DNA of 21,815 bases from an uncultured Collinsella sp. (GTDB lineage Bacteria > Actinomycetota > Coriobacteriia > Coriobacteriales > Coriobacteriaceae): assembly GCA_900556675.1 (NCBI GenBank), contig USQE01000004.1, positions 1 to 21,815 on the forward strand, in the 5' to 3' direction. The translations under genes were made by a program, and so were the position numbers. The notes under the pieces were generated by a model. It did no database searches and was not told where the DNA came from. It was given only the letters and a program-made list of their open reading frames with translations. Of this stretch, positions 1-6,284 are shown one piece after another. Position 1 is the stretch's first letter, and every line of letters begins with the position of its first letter.

Positions 1-53
1 TAGCGGCAGGCGGCTTCTACGCCGAACTCTACCGCAGCCAGTTTGCCCAGTGA
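1..53 (+). CDS. ABC exporter ATP-binding/permease protein, C-terminal end only
   Basis: Reading from base 3, the sequence encodes AAGGFYAELYRSQFAQ followed by a TGA stop at 51-53. The GGFYAELYRSQFA pattern is typical of the extreme C-terminus of half-size ABC exporters (fused membrane and ATPase domains, MdlB/MsbA type), where it lies past the ATPase D-loop and H-loop. The rest of the gene is outside the window, so substrate and catalytic motifs cannot be judged. The identification rests on 16 residues and is therefore tentative, although the pattern is characteristic. Confidence 0.6.
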   Translation, partial: AAGGFYAELYRSQFAQ

Positions 54-81
54 GCAAGCCCGTGGTGCAAATTAATCAATC

Positions 82-122
82 GACAGACGGTGGTTTACAT
101 CTGTCCCGTTAGTACTAAGATA
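82..122 (+). promoter_or_regulatory. Putative promoter with overlapping dyad operator upstream of the flavodoxin gene
   Basis: A -35-like TTTACA (94-99) is followed after 16 bp by a -10-like TAAGAT (116-121). A perfect inverted repeat, GACAGA (82-87) and TCTGTC (100-105) with 12 bp between the arms, straddles the -35 box, where a dimeric regulator could compete with RNA polymerase. The -35 box matches consensus at 5 of 6 positions and the -10 at 4 of 6. The repeat could instead be a weak terminator hairpin for the upstream ABC gene, but it has no T-tract. Confidence 0.4.
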
Positions 123-180
123 TTCATCTAATAAATTGCATTAATGGCTCGAGTTTCGGGGGAAACGAGGCAACGTGACT

Positions 181-732
181 ATGACATGCTCTTTGGTGGT
201 CAACAGCAAGAGCGGTAATACCAGGATGGTTTCGGGTGCGATCAAGCGCACTCTGCAGGCTGCGGGCGTTGAGTTTGTCCATGCCGCGGCGTTGAGCGAC
301 GATGCGGATGCAGATCAGGTTGCGCTCGAGGCGCAGGGCGCCTGCGCGGCCGACACAGTGCTCGTCGGTTTTTGGTGCGACAAGGGCGCGTGCACGCCTT
401 CGGTCGCGGCGTTGCTCTCCGCCTTGCACGGCAAGCGCGTCTTTCTGTTTGGCACCTGCGGTTTTGGGGCCGACCAGAGCTATTATCAGCAGATTATCGA
501 TCGTGTGACCTCCAATTTGGCTGAGGATGCCGAGCTTGCGGGTTGGGCGATGTGCCAGGGCAAGATGGGCCCTGCCGTAAAGCAGCGCTACGAGGCCATG
601 CTCGAGCAAGATCCCGACAATGTCCGCTTTAAGATGCTGCTCGATAACTGGGTCGCCGCAAAGGATCACCCCACCAAGGAAGATCTGGACAACATGGCTG
701 CAGCCGCCAAAAAGGCCGTGCTGGGGGAGTAG
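181..732 (+). CDS. Short flavodoxin-family protein (possibly BilS-like)
   Basis: A soluble protein of about 183 aa with a single flavodoxin-like fold. The N-terminal SLVVNSKSGNTRMVS segment is the FMN phosphate-binding loop (S/T-x-S/T-G-N-T). The middle GFWCDKGACTPSVAALL and VFLFGTCGFG segments and the later MCQGKMGP segment are typical of a compact group of anaerobe flavodoxins that, as I recall, includes BilS, the flavodoxin partner of the gut bilirubin reductase BilR. No bilR-like gene is in the window, so that role is only a possibility; a general electron-carrier role is the safe call. ATG 181 is preferred because GAGG at 167-170 lies 10 nt upstream. An in-frame GTG at 175 would have only 4 nt spacing. 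The gene is monocistronic here, with its own candidate promoter, and is followed by a large hairpin element. Confidence 0.75.
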   Translation: MTCSLVVNSKSGNTRMVSGAIKRTLQAAGVEFVHAAALSDDADADQVALEAQGACAADTVLVGFWCDKGACTPSVAALLSALHGKRVFLFGTCGFGADQSYYQQIIDRVTSNLAEDAELAGWAMCQGKMGPAVKQRYEAMLEQDPDNVRFKMLLDNWVAAKDHPTKEDLDNMAAAAKKAVLGE

Positions 733-774
733 CTCCCATCGCTGACGGCGGTCGGTCCATCTTTCTAAATGAAA

Positions 775-902
775 CGTCCTCCCGGGCGTCGGGGCACGAA
801 GTTCCCTGCTCTACAGTCCTGCGCAAGACGAAGGCCACATTAAGTGGCCTTCTTTGCGTACGGAACTCGCGATGAACTTCGTGCCCGCCGCCCGGGAGGA
901 CG
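775..902 (+). repeat. Large hairpin element A: conserved 71-nt core inside a 28-bp variable stem
   Basis: Left arm 775-803 and right arm 875-902 are complementary except for one mismatch and one bulge. They enclose a core (804-874) that carries its own hairpin GAAGGCCAC / GTGGCCTTC (830-838 / 844-852) followed by TTTGCG, which can extend the stem by pairing with CGCAA at 822-826. The same core occurs in reverse orientation at 6157-6228 with about four differences, but there it is closed by a different stem. Element A starts 42 nt after the flavodoxin stop codon, in the sense orientation of that gene. It may therefore act as a 3'-UTR structure or terminator, or be a small mobile hairpin. I do not recognise a named family. 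Confidence 0.8.
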
Positions 903-1510
903 CCTCTTTATTGATGGGAGGCCTGATAGGTCGATGGTTCCGTGCCCGGATGCGTCCAAAGTGGGACGGGCTTTCCGGATGGGCAGGCTTTCGAAAAATG
1001 CGTCCCGGAATTTGCCTTTGGAATGGGACGTAGTTTCCCGTTGAGGTGCTTTGCGGAAAGTGCATCCCACTCTGGGCGGTCGAAGTGGGACACACTTTCC
1101 CAAAGGCGCTCCAACGGGAAATTGCGTCCCATTATTCGGTCAAGAAACGGGATGCATTTTCCCAATGAGAGCAAAACCGGAAAATGCATCCCACAATCAG
1201 CCCTCAAAGTGGGACGCCGTTTCCCAATGAGGCTCAAGCGGAAAATGCATCCCGGAATTTGCGCTCAAAGTGGGATGCGGTTTCCGGTTGAGGGTCTAAG
1301 GGGAAAGTGCGTCCCAGAATCGACGCTTGAAATGGGATGCAGTTTCCCGATGAGGCACTCGACGGAAAATACATCCCAGAAATGGCCTTTGAGCTGGGAT
1401 AAGATTTCCGCGGCATCTCGGATTCTCAAAAATGAGACACGTGATATCGGGCATCGGATGTAGCATTTGCAAAAATGAGTCCACTCCACTCGAATAAAGC
1501 GAGGTCCCTC
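903..1510 (+). other. Non-coding leader region upstream of the surface protein gene
   Basis: This stretch of about 600 bp holds no credible gene. Bases 903-949 are unassigned. Bases 950-1410 are the 62-bp repeat array. Bases 1411-1510 form a short leader with a small hairpin (TCTCA/TGAGA around 1422-1437) and the ribosome binding site GAGG at 1501-1504. I could not identify a convincing -35/-10 pair. Open frames across the array (for example 942-1463 plus and 908-1237 minus) arise from the repeat being low in stop codons and are not considered coding. Confidence 0.6.
950..1410. repeat. 62-bp tandem array of inverted half-sites (array 1)
   Basis: Seven complete units start at 963, 1025, 1087, 1149, 1211, 1272 and 1334. 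They are flanked by a right half-site at about 950-957 and a left half-site at 1396-1410. Each unit is a left half close to GGGACGCACTTTCC, a loop of about 16 bp resembling CAATGAGGCTCAAC, a right half close to GGAAAATGCGTCCC, and a spacer of about 18 bp resembling AGAATCAGCGCTCAAAGT. The two halves are mutual reverse complements, so half-sites alternate in orientation with centres about 31 bp apart. The period is 61-62 bp, not a multiple of three, which argues against a protein repeat. Units have diverged, most of all in loops and spacers, unlike CRISPR repeats. Function unknown. Confidence 0.9.
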
Positions 1511-4500
1511 ATGTACGTTCCACACCCCCGTATCCGTAGGCTGTCGAAAATCCCGCTTGTTGGGACGGCGGCGCTTGCTGCGTTGATCGCCACGAGCGTC
1601 GCCTGCTTCACGGCCACGCCCCAGGTTGCCCAGGCGGCAGACGCGCCCGCAATCACCGATATGACCGAGCAGGATTATCAAGCCCTGGGTCTGGGCACGA
1701 GCGAGGACATTCCGGCCGATACCATTGGCCCCTATTCCACTGATACCCCCACGACGTTTGCCACGCGCAGCGAGGTCTATATGGCAGCTAACGGTAGCCA
1801 TGGCAATCGCTACACTCTGCGCGACAAGCTCGAGAACGTCGAGCGCGGTGACATTGGCGGCAGCAGCAAACTCACCGATGGCTATGGAAGTGTGTGGGGC
1901 GCCGCAAAGTTCTGGCAAAACGTCAACAACTTCGATACGAACAGCGATCTCTACAAGCATAGCGACTACGGTGGCGGCACCTGGTCGTACCTAAGCAACA
2001 ATGAGTCCTCAACAGTACTCGCCAACGACAACAACGGTTTCTCGGGCATTCACGCCACGAGTGTTGAGTTCTGCAGCGACGCCAGCACGGGCAAAAAGAG
2101 CCGCGTTGCCGAGCTCCGTGCCTACGGCGACAGTTCCTCCACGACGATTGACGGCAAGTCATACGCCGGAAAGGTTGAGCTGGTCCTCTACTCGTTTAGC
2201 AACGGGCGTACGCGCACTCTCGACACACACCTGCCGGTGACGGTCAACACTAATATGATGTACGAAGGCCGTTTTAAGTACCTGGATGCCGGTTACCTGC
2301 AAGAGCACGACGCCGTCTTTGATGTCGAGGCGGGCGATGTCGATGGCGACGGCGTCGACGAGCTTTTTGTCTACGCGGGCTGCTATGTCGACGAGAACGG
2401 CGTGCGCAAGGCTGTAGTCGACATGTATGACTTGGAGGGCGGCAACTGGAAGCAAAGCGTCGTCAAGATCGATGCCGGTAACGCCGCGGACTACACCACG
2501 CACAACAAGGGCGGGAACGACTCCTGGACGCAGCTTCAGTCAGCTCCTGTCGTTTCGCTAGCGGCCGGCGACCTCGATCGCGATTTTTGCGATGACCTCG
2601 CCATCGTGGTCTCGGCACCCTACGGCAAGAAGAATATTGATAAGTCGACGCATTGCGAGCTGTTTTCGTGGGATGCATCCAAGGGTGCGCTCGTCCATGT
2701 CGATGCTCTGGGCGACGCGGGCGCAATCTCCCTCTCCGCGAACGGCAAGACCATGGTCGCTGCGAATGCGACGTTCGGCACGTTTGCCGCCTACGATGAA
2801 GAAGGAAAGAAGACGGGTGAAACCGTCACGGGCCTTATTCTTGCGGGCTATGACTGGCAACGCAGCGCTTTTGATTACGGCGCTTCTGACGGCAGCAAGG
2901 GGCTGTACGGCGCGCTGTACCGCTACGCGTATTTTGACTCGGAGTCTGGCGAGTTCAGGCTTTCCGATTGCAAGGAATACAGAGACGGGCTCCTCGCCTC
3001 CTATGGGCTGATGCATGTGCCCAACAGCGCATGGAAGGATAGCGCTCAGGATAAGCGCTATCCGTGCACCTTGGCGCCTATTGCCCTTGCCACTGCCAAC
3101 CTTGACGGCCTGTCCGAGCAGCTGGCGGTCGACGAGGTGCTCGTGGGCGGCGATGTGTTCCGCGACTTTGCCTGCAACACGGCACAGAGCGGGGCTCAGG
3201 GCTTGGGGTCCATGGTCGGAACCATGAGCATGAGCGGTCAGCAATACAACAGCAGCAACAAGCATGACCACAAGGGTATAGAGCAGGTGTGGATCAGCGA
3301 CGTCAAGGCGGGCGGCGTCTCGGGTTCGGACCGCTATAACGAGAGCTTTATCGCCGTGGTGGGCAAGCACCGCGACGAGGACCTGCGCAAGAACGATGAC
3401 TACTATTGGATGACCGCCTCGCATTTTTCGCTCGACGAGAACGGAAAGGTGCGCCGCGGCGAGGAGCAGGTGATTAGCGAGAGCAACCGTCGCGGCACTA
3501 CCTACGGCACATTTATCTCGCTCGCGCTGCCCGATGTCGACAACGACAGCGTCAAGATCACGTACAAGGACCGCTACAAGGTCTATATCAACCCGCGCGT
3601 GCTTGCCGTGCTGCAGGATGCGCCCTATGTTGAGGATCTGGAGCAGGCATACGGCTATCTGGTGTTGGGCGGCACGTCATACGGAGAGGAAAAGGGCACA
3701 GGGACTTCCCAGGGCTATACCATTGGCGCCGAGTTGGGCGTTGCCGTCGAGGTGCAGACCGGTCCGCCCCTGGTCGCGATGAATGCTTCAGTCGATTTTG
3801 CCGCCGAGGGATGCTATGACTACCGGAGCGAGCGCACGGTCAGCGCAAGCGTAAGCTATGAGTCGCATGCCGGCGAGGGTGACAAGGCCGTGCTCTACAC
3901 GATTCCGATGGTCTATTACGAGTATGAGATCGAAAATGAGGAAACTGGTGGCAAGGGCGTGATGGCGGCGCCCGTGTCGCTCGGCGCGCAGACCTCGGTC
4001 GTTAATGTCGAGGCCTATGACCGCATTGCCAAACAGCACAATATGACGCCGCTCAGCTACTTTTTGACCAACCGGTCGGGAGAACCCGGAACCTATCAAA
4101 CGACGCTCAACGGCGAGACTCCCGTTGGGGATTCCTTTGGCCTGGGCAAGCCTGGCGTAACGCGCGCCTACACGCACGATGGGTTTAACGGCGCCGCCGC
4201 GCAGTCGGGGGCGAGCATTGAGCAGACCATCGAAGTCGAGGAGGGCAAGGAGCAGGAGCTCGAGCTCGGCTTGACGCTGAACGGCAGCGTTGTCATGGGC
4301 GCGAAGCTCGCAAAGCACGAGTTGTTTGGTGGCCTGTGCTTTGGTGCCAACGCCGGCTTTACTACGGGTAACTCCTCGAGTGAATCGACCGAATACGGCG
4401 GCACCGTCGACAACCTGCCCGAGGCCGCGCAGGGCAAGTACGGTTTTGTGTGGCGTCTGGGCGTCAACGCGGTGGATGTCGACAAGTTCGAGGCAGACTC

Positions 4501-5599
4501 GGGCGACAAGCTCGGCACCAAGGACACCGACCAGTTCTGGATCGTGGGCTATGACGTTAAGGACGTCGAGACGCCCGACGCGCCGGCCGTGACGGGCTTT
4601 ACGGCAAACGCCGTCGATTCGACCAGCGTTACGTTTAGCTGGGACGATGTACTCGCAAACAAGAGTGGCTTTAGCTACGGCGTGGGCATGCTGCAGAGCA
4701 ATGCGGCGGATGCGGTCGTCAATAGCTGGAAGATTGCCGACAACACGCAGACCTCGCTCAAGTGGGATGGGCTGCAGCCCAATACGGAGTATCGATTCGC
4801 CATCGCCGCCGTTAAGAATGGATCCACGACCGAAACAGGTATTCGCTCGGCAATCATCACGGTCAAGACCATGCCCGATGGCATGACGATGACCGTGAGC
4901 GGACCTGCGGCGGATGCTGCGGAGGGGTCGGATCTTGGATACGACTCTTCGGTTGAGCGCGCGGCGGGAAGCCACCTGACGCTCTCGGCGATTGGCCATG
5001 TGAAGCAACTCGGTGCCGACGATAGCGAAACAGGGCTGGCACCGACCTATATGTGGTACCGCAAGGGCCGCGGCGAGACAGAGTTTAAGCTCGTGGGTGC
5101 CGATGGCAACCTCGCGGCTGGAACGGCCTCAAAGCTCGAGATTGACCTGACCGCAGACGATGACGGTGCGCAGTATTACTGCCACGTGGGATACAACGAC
5201 GTGGGCCTCGACACCGGCACGACGCTCGTGAATATCGAGGCCGAGGAGACGGCGCCCACAACGGTGAACGCCACCCCGATCCGCACGCGCCGCCTGTTCT
5301 CACAGGCAAGTGCGGGCGCCAAGAAGTTCCTGGACCATACGCTGGTAAACACCGCCGGCCCAACCGATTCCGAAGGCTCAAAGGACCCCGAGGCTCCTGA
5401 GACCCCGACGAACCCGGACAAGCCCAAGCCCGACAACGGAGCTAAGACCGACACCAAGGTCAAGACTACGACCACAGCGAAGAACCTCGCAAACACCGGC
5501 GACCAAACATTCGCCCTAGTCGCCACCGCAGCAGCAGCGGGAGCAACGCTCGTAGTGATAGCCCTCATCATGCTGATCAAGCGCCGCAAGACCCACTAG
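1511..5599 (+). CDS. Large sortase-anchored surface protein with FG-GAP-like, FN3 and Ig-like segments
   Basis: A secreted, wall-anchored protein of about 1362 aa. Start ATG 1511 is chosen because GAGG (1501-1504) lies 6 nt upstream and the protein then begins with a clean signal peptide: basic N-terminus, hydrophobic core LVGTAALAALIATSVA, and a probable cut after AQA near residue 40. An upstream in-frame ATG at 1475 has no ribosome binding site. Calcium-loop-like FG-GAP/VCBS motifs occur near residues 275-286 (GDVDGDGVDEL) and 352-365 (GDLDRDFCDDLA), with a weaker one near 673, suggesting a beta-propeller-like region. Residues about 1022-1121 look like a fibronectin type III domain and about 1125-1246 like an Ig-type domain ending in DDGAQYYCHVGY. 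A Pro/Lys/Thr-rich wall spacer precedes LANTG (1326-1330), a hydrophobic stretch (1333-1356) and tail KRRKTH: a sortase signal with Ala in place of Pro. Ligand unknown; adhesion or glycan binding is plausible. A Rho-independent terminator follows. Confidence 0.85.
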   Translation: MYVPHPRIRRLSKIPLVGTAALAALIATSVACFTATPQVAQAADAPAITDMTEQDYQALGLGTSEDIPADTIGPYSTDTPTTFATRSEVYMAANGSHGNRYTLRDKLENVERGDIGGSSKLTDGYGSVWGAAKFWQNVNNFDTNSDLYKHSDYGGGTWSYLSNNESSTVLANDNNGFSGIHATSVEFCSDASTGKKSRVAELRAYGDSSSTTIDGKSYAGKVELVLYSFSNGRTRTLDTHLPVTVNTNMMYEGRFKYLDAGYLQEHDAVFDVEAGDVDGDGVDELFVYAGCYVDENGVRKAVVDMYDLEGGNWKQSVVKIDAGNAADYTTHNKGGNDSWTQLQSAPVVSLAAGDLDRDFCDDLAIVVSAPYGKKNIDKSTHCELFSWDASKGALVHVDALGDAGAISLSANGKTMVAANATFGTFAAYDEEGKKTGETVTGLILAGYDWQRSAFDYGASDGSKGLYGALYRYAYFDSESGEFRLSDCKEYRDGLLASYGLMHVPNSAWKDSAQDKRYPCTLAPIALATANLDGLSEQLAVDEVLVGGDVFRDFACNTAQSGAQGLGSMVGTMSMSGQQYNSSNKHDHKGIEQVWISDVKAGGVSGSDRYNESFIAVVGKHRDEDLRKNDDYYWMTASHFSLDENGKVRRGEEQVISESNRRGTTYGTFISLALPDVDNDSVKITYKDRYKVYINPRVLAVLQDAPYVEDLEQAYGYLVLGGTSYGEEKGTGTSQGYTIGAELGVAVEVQTGPPLVAMNASVDFAAEGCYDYRSERTVSASVSYESHAGEGDKAVLYTIPMVYYEYEIENEETGGKGVMAAPVSLGAQTSVVNVEAYDRIAKQHNMTPLSYFLTNRSGEPGTYQTTLNGETPVGDSFGLGKPGVTRAYTHDGFNGAAAQSGASIEQTIEVEEGKEQELELGLTLNGSVVMGAKLAKHELFGGLCFGANAGFTTGNSSSESTEYGGTVDNLPEAAQGKYGFVWRLGVNAVDVDKFEADSGDKLGTKDTDQFWIVGYDVKDVETPDAPAVTGFTANAVDSTSVTFSWDDVLANKSGFSYGVGMLQSNAADAVVNSWKIADNTQTSLKWDGLQPNTEYRFAIAAVKNGSTTETGIRSAIITVKTMPDGMTMTVSGPAADAAEGSDLGYDSSVERAAGSHLTLSAIGHVKQLGADDSETGLAPTYMWYRKGRGETEFKLVGADGNLAAGTASKLEIDLTADDDGAQYYCHVGYNDVGLDTGTTLVNIEAEETAPTTVNATPIRTRRLFSQASAGAKKFLDHTLVNTAGPTDSEGSKDPEAPETPTNPDKPKPDNGAKTDTKVKTTTTAKNLANTGDQTFALVATAAAAGATLVVIALIMLIKRRKTH

Positions 5600-5625
5600 T
5601 AGCCAGTCGAACATATCGACAACTC

Positions 5626-5665
5626 AAAAACCCGGGTAGCCAAAAAACAGGCCACCCGGGTTTTC
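5626..5665. terminator. Bidirectional Rho-independent terminator of the surface protein gene
   Basis: The arms AAAACCCGGGT and ACCCGGGTTTT form a GC-rich stem, extended by AGCC/GGCC with one mismatch, around an A-rich loop (AAAAAACA). The plus-strand product ends in TTTTCT and the minus-strand product ends in a T-run from the complementary A-tract. It lies 27 nt after the stop codon of the surface protein. Confidence 0.87.
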
Positions 5666-5688
5666 TGTTGAGTGGAGACTCCGCAAGC

Positions 5689-6041
5689 GGAAACTGCATC
5701 CCACAATTAGCGCCCGGAACGGGACACATTTTCCGTCAAGCCCTCATCCGGAAAATCCATCCCAGTTTGAGCGCCCAGACCGGGACGCACTTTCCCAAAG
5801 GGTCCTCAACGGGAAACTGCGTCCCATAATTAGGCCGAGAAATGGGATGAACTTTCCCAATGAGAGCCAACCGGAAACCACGTCCCAGAATCAGCCCCCA
5901 AAGTGGGACGCACTTTCCCAACGAGCCTCAACCGGAAAATACATCCCGGAATCCAGCTGAATAGTGGGACACACTTTCCCAATCGGGTCCCAAGCGGAAA
6001 CTGCATCCCATTCCAGACAAGAATTCCGGGATACACTTTCC
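5689..6041. repeat. 62-bp tandem array of inverted half-sites (array 2)
   Basis: Same family and same orientation as the array at 950-1410. Five complete units start at 5721, 5782, 5844, 5905 and 5966. They are preceded by a right half-site (5689-5702) and followed by a left half-site (6028-6041). Steps between units are 61, 62, 61, 61 and 62 bp. Loops such as CCCAATGAGAGCC and CCCAACGAGCCTC match loops in array 1, so the two arrays are direct repeats on either side of a gene of about 4.1 kb. They could mediate deletion or duplication of that gene by homologous recombination. Confidence 0.9.
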
Positions 6042-6050
6042 GCAAACAAA

Positions 6051-6073
6051 GAAGGCCACATAACGTGGCCTTC
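6051..6073. terminator. Small hairpin matching the inner hairpin of elements A and B
   Basis: GAAGGCCAC (6051-6059) and GTGGCCTTC (6065-6073) form a perfect 9-bp stem with a 5-nt loop. The stem is identical to the inner hairpin of element A, and the preceding CGCAAACAAA resembles the flank in the minus orientation of the core. It may be a decayed partial copy of the element or a terminator stopping transcription out of array 2. The T-run is short on both sides (TTCAACTT; TTCTTTG on the minus strand). Confidence 0.55.
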
Positions 6074-6127
6074 AACTTATATATGTTCGGCGATACACCC
6101 AAGACAAGCCACGCTCCAACAACAGGG

Positions 6128-6257
6128 CGTCTGTCCGGGCGGAGGTATGTAAGGTTCATCGCGAGTTCCGCACGCAAAGGAGGCCACTTAATGTGGCCTT
6201 CGTCTTGCGCAGGACTGTCCGAGCAGGGAACCTTATATGCCTCCGCCCGGACAGACG
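6128..6257 (-). repeat. Large hairpin element B: same core, different closing stem
   Basis: Arms 6128-6156 and 6229-6257 (29 nt each) are complementary with only two non-Watson-Crick positions, both of which would be G-T pairs on the plus strand. The enclosed 72-nt core (6157-6228) is the reverse complement of the core of element A, about 95% identical. The outer arms are unlike those of element A except for a few bases next to the core. On the minus strand the element starts 27 nt after the stop codon of the LTA-synthase-like gene, the same position and orientation relative to its upstream gene as element A. Confidence 0.8.
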
Positions 6258-6284
6258 TTTCAGTTATGAACTCGCAGCTAGTCG

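Larger units (their letters stand above)
5600..6284 (+). other. Non-coding region between the surface protein and LTA-synthase-like genes
   Basis: This stretch of about 685 bp separates two convergent genes. It contains a bidirectional terminator (5626-5665), repeat array 2 (5689-6041), a small hairpin (6051-6073), about 50 bp of unassigned AT-richer DNA (6074-6127) and hairpin element B (6128-6257). No open frame has a credible start, a ribosome binding site and protein-like composition. Confidence 0.6.

Noticed and set aside
950..1410. Possible CRISPR array
   Set aside because: Half-sites are imperfect, alternate in orientation, and the intervening segments resemble each other between units. 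No cas genes are nearby.
942..1463. Open frame of 173 codons through array 1, and minus-strand frames at 811-1237
   Set aside because: The array is open in several frames at once. The 62-bp period is not a multiple of three and the frames have no ribosome binding site, so they are a by-product of repeat composition.
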